A stretch of DNA of 64,000 bases from Billgrantia campisalis (GTDB lineage: Bacteria > Pseudomonadota > Gammaproteobacteria > Pseudomonadales > Halomonadaceae). Every line of letters starts with the position of its first letter. Within the stretch, counting starts at the first letter, position 1. This document shows, one piece after another, positions 8,779-18,368 of the stretch. The notes beneath the pieces are model-generated. The model was not told where the DNA came from. It was given only the letters and a program-made list of their open reading frames with translations, and made no database searches. Location of the stretch: contig NZ_JABFUC010000002.1 of the NCBI RefSeq assembly GCF_022341425.1, positions 186,001 to 250,000 on the forward strand, written 5' to 3'. The translations under genes and the position numbers were made by a program.

Positions 8779-10067
8779 CGCCTTCGCTGGCTGACGACGT
8801 TGAGCGCCTTGAGCAGGTTCAGGGCTTCGCTGAGCTGGTAGTCCTCGCGGAGCCGCTCGCTCATTTCGTGGCGTTCGCGGGGGTCGTCCTGCGAGCGCAG
8901 GTGGCCCTCCAGGTCGGCCTCGCGCAGCTGGCGGCCGCTTTCGGTCACCTCGACCCGACCGCGCACCACTTCCACGTCGGGCTCGATGCCCTGGGCCTGG
9001 ATCGAGCGGCCGCTGGGGGTGTAGTAGAGCGCGGTGGTCAGCTTGAGCCCCTCGCCGTTGCCCAGCGGCATGATCTGCTGTACCGAGCCCTTGCCGAAGC
9101 TCTCGGTGCCCATCACCACCGCCCGATGCTGGTCCTGCAGGGCGCCGGCGACGATCTCCGCCGCCGAGGCGCTGCCGCCGTTGATCAGCACCACCAGCGG
9201 CACCTCGGGCGCGACGGTATCGCGGCCAGCCGAGAAGCGCATCTCGGCGTCGGGCAGGCGGCCTTCGGTGTAGACGATCAGGCCGTCGTCGAGGAAGGCG
9301 TCGGCCACTGCCACCGCTGCCTGCAGCACCCCGCCGGGGTTGTTGCGCAGGTCCAGCACCAGGCCGTTGAGCGGGCCGTCGCGCTCCATGCGTGCGATGG
9401 CGGTGCCCAGCTGGTCGGCGGTGCGGGACTGGAACTGACTGACCCGCAGGTAGCCGTAGCCGGTTTCCAGCATCTCGCTTCTTACGCTCTCGGTGCGGAT
9501 GATCTCGCGGGTCAGGGTAACGGTGCGCGGCGACTCCTCGCCGCGCCGCTGGATGGTCAGGCTCAGCTCGCTGCCCGGTTCGCCGCGCATCAGGGTCACC
9601 GCCTCCTGCAGCGAGAGCCGATCGGTGGGGGTGTCATCGATGCGCAGGATCTGGTCCCGGGACTGCAGCCCGGCCCGCGCGGCGGGGGTGTCGTCGATGG
9701 GGGTGATGATCGTCAGCTGGCCGTCCTGCAGGCCCACCTCGATGCCGATGCCGCCGAATTCGCCCTGGGTGGACTCGCGTAGCGACTGAAACTCGTCGCG
9801 GTCCAGGTAGGCGGAGTGGGGGTCGAGCTCGCTGAGCATGCCGCGCATGGCGTTGCGCAGCAGGGTGCGATCATCGACGTCCTCGACGTAGACGCGCTTG
9901 ATGCGTTCGAACACCTCGGCGAAGGTCTGGATCTCCTCCAGCGGCAGGTCGTCGCCCGGCGATGTCGCCTGGGCGGCCGGCGACAGCCAGACGAGCGGCA
10001 CCGCCAGCAGGGCGGCCAGCAGGCGACGGGGAGCGGCGGGCAGGAGCCCGGCGGAACTGAGGGGCAT
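8775..10067 (-). CDS. Carboxyl-terminal processing peptidase, S41 family
   Basis: Secreted or periplasmic CtpA-type protease that trims C-termini of envelope proteins, probably including cell-wall hydrolase regulators. The 430-residue product has a signal peptide (about 1-34, ending AAQA), a PDZ domain (about 95-180), and the Ser/Lys dyad: S301 in GGSASAAEI and K326 in FGKGSVQ, the same 25-residue spacing as E. coli Prc. The start at 10067 was chosen because the signal peptide begins there; the open frame extends 12 codons further without support. It is the last gene of the gpmI-envC-ctp operon, and association with EnvC is conserved. Confidence 0.92.
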   Translation of the reverse strand: MPLSSAGLLPAAPRRLLAALLAVPLVWLSPAAQATSPGDDLPLEEIQTFAEVFERIKRVYVEDVDDRTLLRNAMRGMLSELDPHSAYLDRDEFQSLRESTQGEFGGIGIEVGLQDGQLTIITPIDDTPAARAGLQSRDQILRIDDTPTDRLSLQEAVTLMRGEPGSELSLTIQRRGEESPRTVTLTREIIRTESVRSEMLETGYGYLRVSQFQSRTADQLGTAIARMERDGPLNGLVLDLRNNPGGVLQAAVAVADAFLDDGLIVYTEGRLPDAEMRFSAGRDTVAPEVPLVVLINGGSASAAEIVAGALQDQHRAVVMGTESFGKGSVQQIMPLGNGEGLKLTTALYYTPSGRSIQAQGIEPDVEVVRGRVEVTESGRQLREADLEGHLRSQDDPRERHEMSERLREDYQLSEALNLLKALNVVSQRRR

Positions 10068-10136
10068 GCGAACTCCGCGATAGCGAGACGAGACGACCAG
10101 CATAGCTCGCCGCCGGGAGGTTGGGGAAGGGCCGCG

Positions 10137-11306
10137 TCAGCGCCGGGCGATCCAGGTCTGGGGGTCGATGGGATCGCCCCCGCGACGCACCTCGAAGTAG
10201 AGCGCCGGCGCCGAGTGGCCGCCGCTGGCGCCGACCCTGCCGAGGGTGTCGCCGCGGGCAACCGCTTGGCCCACCTCGACCTCGAAGCGCTGCAGGTGGG
10301 CGTGCAGGGTCATCACCTGATCGCCATGGTCGAGGATCAGCAGGTTGCCGAAACCGCGCATCCAGTCGGCGAACACCACACGCCCGGCGTGGACCGCCGC
10401 CACCGGGGTGCCCTCCCGGGCCTCGATCAGGATGCCGTTGCGGTGCACGCCGTCGCTGCGCCGGAACCCCGAGGCCACCGCTCCCTGCACCGGCCAGGGC
10501 AGATCGCCCCGGGTCCGTTCGATGGCGGTGGAGGGGGGCGGTCGCTCGAGGCGGGCGAGTTCCTCCTGGACCTGCTGGAGGGTCTGCTCGGCCCGCTCGC
10601 GGTCGCGGCCCAGGTCGGCCAGCCGCGCCTGCTCGCTGGTGTAGCGATCCTGGAGCTCGGCCAGCAGGCGCTCGCGCTCGGCCAGGCGCTCGGCGAGCTC
10701 GGCACTGCGCTCGGTGAGCGACTCGGCCAGGGCGTCGAGCCGCTCGCGCTGTGCGAGCCGCTCACGCCGGTTGTCGGCGAGCTCGCGGTCGAGCCGGGCG
10801 ATCTCGTCGAGCCGCTCGTTACGGGCCCGGGCCAGGTGGTTGAGATAGGTTTGCAGCCGGTCGAGGCGCGCCGGGTCGTCCTGATTGAGCAGCAGCTTGA
10901 GCTGCGGGCTCAGCCCCAGGCGATAGAGGGCGTTGAGCTGGGTGCGCAGGGCGGCGGCCTGCTCGTCGCGCTCCTGCTCCAGGGCGTCGCGGTCCGCCTC
11001 CAGGGCCTCGATCGCGTCGCCCAGCTGGCGCCGCTCGGCCTGGAGGTCGTCCAGGCGGCGGTGGGTGTCGGCCAGGTCGGTTTCCACCTCGCGCAGGGCC
11101 CGGGAGGCGTCATCCTGTGCCGACCGGGTGGCGCGAAGCCGCTGGCTGAGCGACTGGATGTCGGCGCCGATGGCGTCGAGCCGCTGCCGCGCCTCGCGCT
11201 CGCTGGGCGAGGCGGCCAGGCCGGCCGCATAGCCCCCGCCCAGCGCCAGGGCGAGGGCCAGCAGTGCCGCCCGCAGGGGGGGCAGAGGGCGCCGGGTACG
11301 GCTCAT
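10137..11306 (-). CDS. envC: Murein hydrolase activator EnvC
   Basis: Periplasmic activator of septal amidases under FtsEX control. It has a signal peptide (about 1-32), a long coiled coil (about 35-270, Arg/Glu/Leu-rich), and a C-terminal LytM/M23 domain (about 285-389). The LytM metal site is degenerate: the usual HxGxD is HRNGILI and the final HxH is ALYFEV. This is expected for non-catalytic activators. It begins 13 bp after gpmI and is followed by the S41 protease. Confidence 0.93.
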   Translation of the reverse strand: MSRTRRPLPPLRAALLALALALGGGYAAGLAASPSEREARQRLDAIGADIQSLSQRLRATRSAQDDASRALREVETDLADTHRRLDDLQAERRQLGDAIEALEADRDALEQERDEQAAALRTQLNALYRLGLSPQLKLLLNQDDPARLDRLQTYLNHLARARNERLDEIARLDRELADNRRERLAQRERLDALAESLTERSAELAERLAERERLLAELQDRYTSEQARLADLGRDRERAEQTLQQVQEELARLERPPPSTAIERTRGDLPWPVQGAVASGFRRSDGVHRNGILIEAREGTPVAAVHAGRVVFADWMRGFGNLLILDHGDQVMTLHAHLQRFEVEVGQAVARGDTLGRVGASGGHSAPALYFEVRRGGDPIDPQTWIARR

Positions 11307-11319
11307 GGTCGTTGACGCA

Positions 11320-12894
11320 TCATGCCGGTTCGATCAGCACCCGGCCGGTCATCTCGTCGGGGATCGGCTGGCCCATCATCGTCAGCAGGGTCGGGGCGAT
11401 GTCGCACAGCCGGCCGTCGTCCAGCAGTCGGACGCGCTGGGGGCCCACATAAATCAGCGGCACGTCGAAGGTGGTGTGGGCGGTCTGGGCCACGCCGGTG
11501 TCGGGGTTGATCATCTGCTCGGCGTTGCCGTGGTCGGCGGTGATCAGGCAGGCGCCGCCGGCGCGCTCGATGGCCTCGACCACACGCCCGACGCAGGCGT
11601 CGACCGCTTCGATCGCCTTGACCGCGGCATCGAAGTCGCCGGTGTGGCCGACCATGTCGCCGTTGGCGTAGTTGCAGACGATCAGGTCGTAGGCGCCGGA
11701 ATCGATGGCGTCCACCAGCTTGTCGGTGACCTCGACGGCGCTCATTTCGGGCTTCTCGTCGTAGGTCTTCACCTCCTGGGGCGAGGGCACCAGCACCCGG
11801 GTCTCGCCCCGGTACTCGGTCTCGCGGCCGCCGGAGAAGAAGAAGGTGACGTGGGCGTACTTCTCGGTCTCGGCGATGCGCAGCTGGGTCAGGCCGCGCT
11901 GCTCCATGACCTCGCCCAGGGTGTTGTGCAGATCGGCCGGGGGGAAGGCGGCCGGGGCGGGGATGTCGGCGGCGTACTGGGTCAGGGTCACCAGGCTGCC
12001 CCCGGCGAGCCGCGGGCGAACGCGGCGCTCGAAGCCGTCGAAGGCGTCCTCGACGAAGGCGCGGGTCAGCTCCCGGGCGCGGTCGGCGCGGAAATTCATA
12101 AAGATGGCCGCATCGCCATCGGTAATGGTCGCAGGCCCCTCGCCGTTGCTTACCACGGTGGCAGCGACGAACTCGTCGGTCTCGCCGCGCTCGTAGGCGG
12201 CCGTGAGCCCCGCCTCGGCGCTGGCGGCGGTGAACTCGCCTTCCCCTTCGGTGAGCAGGCGGTAGGCCTTCTCGACCCGATCCCAGCGGTTGTCGCGGTC
12301 CATGGCGAAGTAGCGGCCGATGATCGAGGCCACGCCGCCGTTGGCCTCGCCGACCAGCTCAGCGAGTCGCGCATTGACCCGCTCGATGGAGGCCAGGGCG
12401 CTCTTGGGCGCCGTGTCGCGGCCGTCGAGGAAGCCGTGCACATAGACGCGGGTGGCGCCGCGACGGGCGGCCAGCTCGGCCATGGCGAGGATGTGGTCCT
12501 CGTGGCTGTGCACCCCGCCGGGCGACAGTAGCCCCAGCAGGTGGACGGCCTTGCCCGCGGCGACGGCGGCATCGATGGCGTCGGTCAGGGCGGGGATGGC
12601 GTCGAGCTCGCCCTCCTCCACCGCCTTGGTGATGCGGGTGAAGTCCTGGTAGACGATACGCCCGGCGCCCAGGTTCATGTGGCCGACCTCGGAGTTGCCC
12701 ATCTGGCCGTCGGGCAGGCCCACGTAGCGGCCGTCGGTGTGGATCAGGCCGTGGGGCCACTGCTGCTGCAGGCGATCCATTACCGGGGTGCGGGCCGCGG
12801 CGACGGCGTTGTTGGCGCTGTCCGGGTTGTGCCCGTAGCCGTCGAGGATGATCAGGGCAACGGGGCGGGGGGCTTGGGTCGTGGAACCGGGCAT
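11320..12894 (-). CDS. gpmI: 2,3-bisphosphoglycerate-independent phosphoglycerate mutase
   Basis: Di-manganese enzyme that interconverts 3- and 2-phosphoglycerate in glycolysis and gluconeogenesis. The 524-residue length matches the family (about 510-515). The alkaline-phosphatase-like metal site starts at D18 in LIILDGYG, the phosphorylated serine is S68 in [12 protein letters not shown], and ITADHGNAE near residue 450 carries C-terminal ligands. It is first in a leftward operon with envC and the S41 protease and is divergent from yibN-secB, a conserved arrangement. Confidence 0.95.
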   Translation of the reverse strand: MPGSTTQAPRPVALIILDGYGHNPDSANNAVAAARTPVMDRLQQQWPHGLIHTDGRYVGLPDGQMGNSEVGHMNLGAGRIVYQDFTRITKAVEEGELDAIPALTDAIDAAVAAGKAVHLLGLLSPGGVHSHEDHILAMAELAARRGATRVYVHGFLDGRDTAPKSALASIERVNARLAELVGEANGGVASIIGRYFAMDRDNRWDRVEKAYRLLTEGEGEFTAASAEAGLTAAYERGETDEFVAATVVSNGEGPATITDGDAAIFMNFRADRARELTRAFVEDAFDGFERRVRPRLAGGSLVTLTQYAADIPAPAAFPPADLHNTLGEVMEQRGLTQLRIAETEKYAHVTFFFSGGRETEYRGETRVLVPSPQEVKTYDEKPEMSAVEVTDKLVDAIDSGAYDLIVCNYANGDMVGHTGDFDAAVKAIEAVDACVGRVVEAIERAGGACLITADHGNAEQMINPDTGVAQTAHTTFDVPLIYVGPQRVRLLDDGRLCDIAPTLLTMMGQPIPDEMTGRVLIEPA

Positions 12895-13182
12895 GGGGAG
12901 AGGGCCTCTTATCGTCTTGTCGAGTGGGCGACGCCAGAGAGGACGCTATGCGAGCATGGCTGAATCGTGTCTGCTGGCGGGCGGCCAGCTTCAGCGAGCG
13001 GTCTCTCGGGTTACGGGGTCGCGACTTGAATCGGCTTGCGGCATCATAGCGCACGGCAGGGGCGAGCGTCATGGCCGGGCGAAGTGCCACACGGGCCGTG
13101 CCGCCAGGCGCCTCGACCTGGTGTATACTGGGCGCCGCCCAGATCGCCCTAACCGTGTACCCGACGAGAGTTTTCCGGACCC

Positions 13183-13605
13183 ATGATCGATCAGCTGTTC
13201 GAATTCGTGATGAACCACCCGCTGCTGGTGGGTGCCTTCCTGCTGGTGTTGACCGCCTGGATCGCCTACGAGGTCCGCAACAGCGCGGCCAGCGGCGTGA
13301 CGTCCAATCAGGCGACCCAGCTGGTCAATCGTGAGGACGCCGTGGTCGTGGACACCCGCGAGGCCGGCGACTTCAAGGCCGGGCATATCGCCGGGGCGCG
13401 CAATATCCCCCAGAGCCGCGTCGATGAGCGCCTGAACGAGCTGGAGAAGGTCAAGGACAAGCCGATCATCGTGGTCTGCAAGAGCGGTCAGAGCTCCGGC
13501 ATCACGGTGGCCAAGCTGACCAAGGCCGGCTTTGAGCGGGTGTTCAAGCTCAAGGGCGGCATGATGCAGTGGCAGGCCGATGGCCTGCCGGTGGTCAAGA
13601 AGTAG
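13183..13605 (+). CDS. yibN: Membrane-anchored rhodanese-like protein
   Basis: A 140-residue protein with an N-terminal transmembrane helix (about 12-30) and a rhodanese domain. The sulfur-carrying cysteine is C99 in the loop CKSGQSS, and the conserved DTRE is at 57-60. It resembles E. coli YibN, which sits upstream of secB (grxC, usually between them in enterics, is absent here). The substrate is unknown. A possible -10 (TATACT, 13124-13129) lies upstream without a good -35. The 30-bp gap to secB suggests co-transcription. Confidence 0.88.
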   Translation: MIDQLFEFVMNHPLLVGAFLLVLTAWIAYEVRNSAASGVTSNQATQLVNREDAVVVDTREAGDFKAGHIAGARNIPQSRVDERLNELEKVKDKPIIVVCKSGQSSGITVAKLTKAGFERVFKLKGGMMQWQADGLPVVKK

Positions 13606-13635
13606 TTACACTCCGCATTCTAAAGGATTTTTTCC

Positions 13636-14163
13636 ATGGCCGAAGAGAACAAGCCCAGCGCCGGCGGCAACAGCCAGGCCGCCGCCGATCAGCAGAACAA
13701 GCCGCAGCTGCAGTTTTCCGTGCAGCGTATCTACGTCAAGGACATCTCCTTCGAGGCGCCCAACTCGCCGGCCGTGTTTCAGCAGCCGTTCAAGCCCAAG
13801 GTCAGCCTCGACCTGAACACCTCCAGCCAGAAGGTGGGCGAGGACCTCTACGAGGTGGTGATCAAGGTCACCGCCCAGGTGACCCACAGCGAGGAGGGCA
13901 CCACCTCCTTCCTGGCCGAGATCGAGCAGGCCGGCCTGTTTCGGATCAGCGGCATCGAAGGCGCCCAGTTGGATCACACCCTGGGCGCCTTCTGCCCCAA
14001 CGTGCTGTTCCCCTATGCCCGCGAGTGTGCCGACAACCTGGTCAACCGCGGCGGCTTCCCGCCCCTGATGCTGGCGCCGGTCAACTTCGAGGCGATCTAC
14101 GCCCAGAAGAAGAAGCGCGAGGCCGAGCAGGCCCAGCAGCAGGGCGAGCAGACCACCCAGTAA
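13636..14163 (+). CDS. secB: Protein-export chaperone SecB
   Basis: Homotetrameric cytosolic chaperone that holds precursors unfolded and hands them to SecA. The 175 residues include the signature FSVQRIYVKDISFEAPNSP (about 26-45), the conserved AGLFRISG, and the FPYARECADNLVNRGGFPPLMLAPVNFEAIYAQ region. The C-terminal tail is longer and more Gln-rich than in E. coli (155 residues). An AAAGGA site precedes the ATG. It is co-oriented with yibN and rsmE. Confidence 0.96.
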   Translation: MAEENKPSAGGNSQAAADQQNKPQLQFSVQRIYVKDISFEAPNSPAVFQQPFKPKVSLDLNTSSQKVGEDLYEVVIKVTAQVTHSEEGTTSFLAEIEQAGLFRISGIEGAQLDHTLGAFCPNVLFPYARECADNLVNRGGFPPLMLAPVNFEAIYAQKKKREAEQAQQQGEQTTQ

Positions 14164-14189
14164 CGGATACCGGTGGCCCCTTGGTGACC

Positions 14190-14918
14190 ATGAGGAAAGC
14201 CCCGCGTATCCACGTCGCCGCCGACTATGAGGTCGGCGGCGACGTCGTTCTGCCCGAGGGACCCGCCCGCCACGTGGCCCGGGTGTTGCGCCTGGGCGAG
14301 GGGTCTCCGCTGATCCTGTTCGACGGGGCGGGCCGTGAGGCCCGGGCGGTGCTCGTCGAGGCCTCCCGCAAGCGGGTGGTGGCGCGCGTCGAGGCCGTCG
14401 AAGCCGGGCAGGGCGAGTCGCCCGTGGCGGTGCATCTGGGCCAGGCGATCGCCAAGGGCGATCGCATGGACTACGCCATCCAGAAGGCCGTCGAGCTCGG
14501 CGTGGCGGCGATCACCCCGCTCTACACCGAGCACGGCGACGTGCGCTTGAAGGGCGAGCGCGAGGCCAAGAAGCTTGCCCACTGGCAGGCGGTGGCGGCC
14601 AGCGCCTGCGAGCAGTGCGGGCGTGCCGTGGTGCCGAGGGTGCACCCGCCGCGCCCCCTTGGCGAGTGGCTCGCCGCGCGCGACGAGGCGCTGCGCCTGG
14701 TGCTGCATCCCGCCACCGGGGGCGCACTCGAACGGGTCCCCGCACCCGCCACGGCGGCCCTGCTGATCGGCCCCGAGGGCGGCCTGGCCGAGCCCGAGGT
14801 CGAGACCGCCCTGGCCGCCGGCTTCTCGCCGCTGTCGCTGGGCCCGCGCATCCTGCGCACCGAGACCGCCCCGGTGGTGGCGCTGGCGCTGCTGCAGCAC
14901 CGCTTCGGGGATCTTTGA
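14190..14918 (+). CDS. rsmE: 16S rRNA (uracil(1498)-N(3))-methyltransferase
   Basis: SPOUT-class methyltransferase that makes m3U1498 in 16S rRNA using SAM. The 242 residues match RsmE (243 in E. coli). It has an N-terminal PUA-like domain (about 1-75) and the C-terminal trefoil knot signatures LLIGPEGGLAEPEVE and LGPRILRTETAPVVAL. ATG 14190 was preferred; an in-frame GTG lies two codons upstream at 14184. There is no strong ribosome site, and the gene follows secB by 26 bp, so translational coupling is possible. Confidence 0.93.
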   Translation: MRKAPRIHVAADYEVGGDVVLPEGPARHVARVLRLGEGSPLILFDGAGREARAVLVEASRKRVVARVEAVEAGQGESPVAVHLGQAIAKGDRMDYAIQKAVELGVAAITPLYTEHGDVRLKGEREAKKLAHWQAVAASACEQCGRAVVPRVHPPRPLGEWLAARDEALRLVLHPATGGALERVPAPATAALLIGPEGGLAEPEVETALAAGFSPLSLGPRILRTETAPVVALALLQHRFGDL

Positions 14919-14981
14919 TCCGACTTTGCCCTGCCGTGGCCAGCCGCCATAATGGGGCCACACTTCAGTGGAACCCCCGCC

Positions 14982-15740
14982 ATGTCTTCCTCCTTCGATG
15001 ACCGCCGTGCCAGCCGGTCGCCTGCGACCCGATCCTCCAGCGCTTCCCGGCGCCGCTACCGCGCGCCGAAAGTGGCCATCGGCGAGGTGGCCTACCTCGA
15101 AGTGGTCACGGTCAACGATACCGGCGCCTTTCTCGACTGGGGGCATCCCAAGGACCTGCTGCTGCCCTTTGGGGAGCAGCGCTTTCGCCCCAGCGTGGGC
15201 AAGCGGGTGCTGGTCAAGGTCTACGAGGATCAGCAGGGCCGCCCGGTGGCCACCCAGAAGCTTGACCGCTTCGTGACCGACGAGGCCACGGGCCTGTCGG
15301 CGGGAGATGAGGTCACGCTGGTGATCGCCGATGCGACCGACCTGGGCTACAAGGCGGTGGTCGATCACCGCTTCTGGGGGCTGCTCTATCGCGACGAGGT
15401 GACCCGGCCGCTGCGCCGCGGCCAGCGCCTCACCGGCTACGTGAAGCGCCGGCGCGACGATGGCCGCCTCGACCTCTCGCTGCTACCGCCGGGTGCGGCA
15501 CGCCTCGACGTGGTGGGGGAGCAGGTGCTCAAGGCGCTGCGCGAGAGCGGCGGCTACCTGCCGCTCTCCGACAAGAGCGATGCCGCCGAGATCAAGGCGC
15601 GACTGGGGGTGAGCAAGAACGCCTTCAAGCAGGCCATCGGGCGGCTCTACAAGCGGCGCCTCATTACCCTGGAGGCGGCCGGCATTCGCCTGGTGCCCGG
15701 CGCCTGCGAAACGCTGGGGCAACGGGAGGGCGACGCCTGA
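14982..15740 (+). CDS. CvfB-like S1-domain RNA-binding protein
   Basis: A cytoplasmic protein of about 252 residues with tandem S1-like beta-barrels and a C-terminal winged helix (about 180-240, GYLPLSDKSDAAEIKARLGVSKNAFKQAIGRLYKRRLI). This is the CvfB/YitL layout, and those proteins bind RNA. Typical elements are GEVAYLEVVTVNDTGAFLDWGHPKDLLLP and GYKAVVDHRFWGLLY. The start at 14982 (MSSSFDD) was chosen; an in-frame ATG at 14952 is less likely. The role in this organism is unknown. Confidence 0.85.
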   Translation: MSSSFDDRRASRSPATRSSSASRRRYRAPKVAIGEVAYLEVVTVNDTGAFLDWGHPKDLLLPFGEQRFRPSVGKRVLVKVYEDQQGRPVATQKLDRFVTDEATGLSAGDEVTLVIADATDLGYKAVVDHRFWGLLYRDEVTRPLRRGQRLTGYVKRRRDDGRLDLSLLPPGAARLDVVGEQVLKALRESGGYLPLSDKSDAAEIKARLGVSKNAFKQAIGRLYKRRLITLEAAGIRLVPGACETLGQREGDA

Positions 15741-15758
15741 CAGGCCGCCGCGGCGGGC

Positions 15759-16304
15759 TCAGTCGAGGCCGTTGAACTCCTCCTCGTGCAGCCAGGCGGC
15801 GTGCTTGGGCGCGCGCTTGGTCTTCGACCACTCCTCGATCATCGCCGGGGCGACTTCCTTGAGTTGGCGCATCTGCTCGGCGGTGCCCTTCTCGTAGGTC
15901 AGCTCGAGGCGGTGGCCGTTGGGGTCGAAGAAGTAGATCGAGCGGATGATCCCGTGCTCGGTGGGTCCGATCACCTCGACGCCCTTGCCCTCCAGCTCCT
16001 CCTTCGCCGCCATCAGGGCGGCCTCGTCGGCCACGCGAAAGGCGATGTGCTGCACCCACTCCGGGGTGTTCGGGTCACGGCCCATGGGCGGTGAGTTGGG
16101 AATCTCGAAGAAGGCCAGGATGTTGCCGTTGCCCGCATCGAGGAACAGGTGCATGTAGGGGTCGGGCTCCTTGGTGGAGGGCACCCGGTCCTCGGCGATG
16201 GCGACCAGGAAGTCCATGTTGAGCTTGTCCTGGTACCACTCGACGGTCTCCTTGGCGTCCCGGCAGCGGTAGGCGACGTGGTGGATCTGCTGGATATCGA
16301 TCAT
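15759..16304 (-). CDS. VOC-family (glyoxalase/dioxygenase fold) protein
   Basis: A 181-residue single-unit vicinal-oxygen-chelate protein. The N-terminal IHHVAYRCRDAKETVEWYQDKL, the central WVQHIAFRVAD, and the C-terminal DPNGHRLELTYE supply the usual His/His/Glu metal ligands. The start at 16304 (MIDIQQIHH) has a GAGG site. It is monocistronic and convergent with the CvfB-like gene. A good sigma-70 promoter lies upstream, and a palindrome overlaps the predicted transcription start, so expression is probably repressed until a ligand appears. The substrate is unknown; extradiol dioxygenase or glyoxalase-like isomerase are the options. Confidence 0.8.
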   Translation of the reverse strand: MIDIQQIHHVAYRCRDAKETVEWYQDKLNMDFLVAIAEDRVPSTKEPDPYMHLFLDAGNGNILAFFEIPNSPPMGRDPNTPEWVQHIAFRVADEAALMAAKEELEGKGVEVIGPTEHGIIRSIYFFDPNGHRLELTYEKGTAEQMRQLKEVAPAMIEEWSKTKRAPKHAAWLHEEEFNGLD

Positions 16305-16330
16305 GGCGGAGCCCTCATTGGCGGCATTTA

Positions 16331-16344
16331 GTTTCATGTGAAAC
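16331..16344. promoter_or_regulatory. Palindromic operator GTTTCA-N2-TGAAAC overlapping VOC gene start of transcription
   Basis: GTTTCATGTGAAAC has perfect 6-bp arms. It lies immediately downstream of the -10 of the VOC gene promoter, covering the predicted +1. The same arms with a different centre occur at 21321-21334. Confidence 0.5.
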
Positions 16345-16345
16345 C

Positions 16346-16374
16346 AATCTATGGCGAGTCCCTTGCGTTGTCAA
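16346..16374 (-). promoter_or_regulatory. Sigma-70 promoter of the VOC gene
   Basis: On the minus strand TTGACA (16374-16369), a 17-bp spacer and TAGATT (16351-16346) form a near-consensus promoter. Transcription would start near 16339, within the palindrome. Confidence 0.65.
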
Positions 16375-16463
16375 GCGTCCTGTCCGCCGGTCGATCTTGG
16401 TGTTGCCCCGGGCCCTGCGGCATACTGCACCCACTCAACTCCCCACTGTGGACACCCGACCCG

Positions 16464-17423
16464 ATGAGTGAACGCGCCCTCAAGGTAGGGGTGGTGATGG
16501 ACTCCATCGCCCGCCTCGCCTACAAGAAGGACACCACCCTGGCCATGCTGTGGGCGGCTCAGGAGCGTGGCTGGTCGCTGCATTACATGGAGCAGGAGGA
16601 CCTGTTCCTCCAGAACGGTCGTGCCCATGGGCGGATGCGCGACCTGGCCGCGTTCCGCGACCCCGAGCGCTGGTACGCGCTGGGCGCGCCGGAGACGCGC
16701 CCGCTGGCCGAGCTCGACGTGATCCTGATGCGCAAGGACCCGCCGGTGGACGACCACTTCCTCCACGCCGTGCACCTGCTGGGCTTCGCCGAGCGCGAGG
16801 GCGTGCTGGTGGTCAACCCCACCCGGGCGCTGTTGACCTGCAACGAGAAGCTGTTTGCCCAGGAGTTTCCGCAGTGCTGCGCGCCGACCCTGGTGGCCTG
16901 CAGCGAGCCGGTATTGCGCGCCTTCCACGCTGAGCATGGCGACGTCATCTTCAAGCCGCTGGACGGCATGGGCGGCAGCGGCATCTTTCACGTGCAGCCC
17001 GACGGGCGCAATCTCGGCGCCATCATCGAGACGCTGACCGAGCACGGCAAACGCCAGATCATGGCCCAGCGCTACCTGCCCGAAATCAAGGATGGCGATA
17101 CCCGCATCCTGCTGGTGGACGGCGAGCCGGTGCCCTACGGCCTGGCGCGGGTGCCCATGGCCGGGGAGACCCGCGGCAACCTGGCCGCCGGTGGCCAGGG
17201 CATCAGCCGCGAGCTGACCGAACGCGACCACTGGCTGATCGAGCAGGTGCAGCCGATGATCCGCGAGTACGGTCTGATGTTTGTGGGGCTCGACGTGATC
17301 GGCGACTATATCACCGAGATCAACGTGACCAGCCCCACCTGCGTGCGCGAGATCGACGATCAGCGCGGCACCGATATCGCCGGGATGCTGATGGACGCCG
17401 TCGCGCGCCGCCTGATCCACTGA
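16464..17423 (+). CDS. gshB: Glutathione synthetase
   Basis: ATP-grasp ligase that joins gamma-glutamylcysteine and glycine. The 319 residues match E. coli GshB (316). The N-terminal LKVGVVMDSIARLAYKKDTTLAML, the ATP-binding DVIFKPLDGMGGSGIF, and the C-terminal INVTSPTCVREID are diagnostic. The start at 16464 (MSERALK) was chosen by alignment. A possible promoter (TTGGTG, 16397-16402, and CATACT, 16421-16426, 18-bp spacer) precedes it. The gshB-tonB-algH-ruvX order is conserved in Pseudomonas and relatives. Confidence 0.95.
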   Translation: MSERALKVGVVMDSIARLAYKKDTTLAMLWAAQERGWSLHYMEQEDLFLQNGRAHGRMRDLAAFRDPERWYALGAPETRPLAELDVILMRKDPPVDDHFLHAVHLLGFAEREGVLVVNPTRALLTCNEKLFAQEFPQCCAPTLVACSEPVLRAFHAEHGDVIFKPLDGMGGSGIFHVQPDGRNLGAIIETLTEHGKRQIMAQRYLPEIKDGDTRILLVDGEPVPYGLARVPMAGETRGNLAAGGQGISRELTERDHWLIEQVQPMIREYGLMFVGLDVIGDYITEINVTSPTCVREIDDQRGTDIAGMLMDAVARRLIH

Positions 17424-17449
17424 CACCCGGCCCAGGAGCGCCCTGCTGC

Positions 17450-18340
17450 ATGGCGGTTTCCATCAGCGACCCGATCCGCTACGCCCCGGTCACCCGGCCT
17501 TACCGCCGCTGGCTGGCGTTATCGGCCGCGCTGCTGCTGCATCTGGCGCTGATCGGCGTGGTGGCCAGCCGGCAGTTCGTCCCGGCGCCGGCCGAGCGGG
17601 TCAGCCTCGACGTGGTGCTGGTGACCGCGCCGAGCGAGGCGCCGGTGGCGGCCGAGGCCATCGCCGAGGCCGACCAGCAGGCCGCCGGTGACCCCCTCGA
17701 CCAGACCCCGGCCGAGACCCGTGCGGCGCCCAGTGCGGCGCCGCCCGCCCAGCAGGCGGCGGACAGCGCCGTGGAGCCGGTGACCCCGGTCGAGCCGGCG
17801 ACCGACGAGCCGGCACCGCCCGCCGACCCCGCCAGCGATCCCGAATCGCCCCCCGCGGCGCAAGACAGCGCTCCTCCGGTGAGCGAGGCCAGCTCCGACC
17901 CGGCGCCGGCGGCCCCTTCGGTCTCGGGACGCGACCTGCGCGCCCAGGCCACCCGCAGCATTCGCGAGCAGGGCCTCGACCCCGGCGTGGCCGGGGCGCC
18001 CGACGAGACGCCGCGGCTGGCTGCCAACCGCGCCGCCGAGGCCCGCTATATCGATGACTGGACCCGCCGGGTGGAGGACTACGGCAACCGCGTGCACCCG
18101 GCACCGCGCGACCTGCACGGCCAGCTGCGCATCCGCGTGGTGATCGGACGCGATGGCGAGCTCCGTCAGGCAGAGGTGATACAATCCTCAGGACATCCCG
18201 AACTCGACCAGGCGGCGTTGGATACCGTGCATGGCGCGGCTCCCTACCGGCCCTTCGATAGCGGCATGGGGGAGCTGGACAGCCTCTCCATCTCGCGCGT
18301 CTGGCGGTTCGGCCAAGGCAATCACTACGGCGTGCGGTAG
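17450..18340 (+). CDS. tonB: TonB-like energy transducer
   Basis: A 296-residue inner-membrane-anchored protein: cytoplasmic N-terminus, one transmembrane helix (about 20-40, LALSAALLLHLALIGVV), a long Pro/Ala-rich periplasmic spacer (about 60-175), and a C-terminal TonB domain (about 200-296, with LRIRVVIGRDGELRQAEVIQSSGHPELDQAALDTV). It transmits proton motive force to outer-membrane receptors. No exbB or exbD is adjacent. Between gshB and algH, it corresponds to the tonB3 position of pseudomonads. Confidence 0.88.
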   Translation: MAVSISDPIRYAPVTRPYRRWLALSAALLLHLALIGVVASRQFVPAPAERVSLDVVLVTAPSEAPVAAEAIAEADQQAAGDPLDQTPAETRAAPSAAPPAQQAADSAVEPVTPVEPATDEPAPPADPASDPESPPAAQDSAPPVSEASSDPAPAAPSVSGRDLRAQATRSIREQGLDPGVAGAPDETPRLAANRAAEARYIDDWTRRVEDYGNRVHPAPRDLHGQLRIRVVIGRDGELRQAEVIQSSGHPELDQAALDTVHGAAPYRPFDSGMGELDSLSISRVWRFGQGNHYGVR

Positions 18341-18368
18341 GGCCATGGGTCCGCCGCCCGGGAGTCTC

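Noticed and set aside
10137..11306. EnvC as an active M23 endopeptidase
   Set aside because: Metal-ligand positions in the LytM domain are substituted, as in non-catalytic amidase activators.
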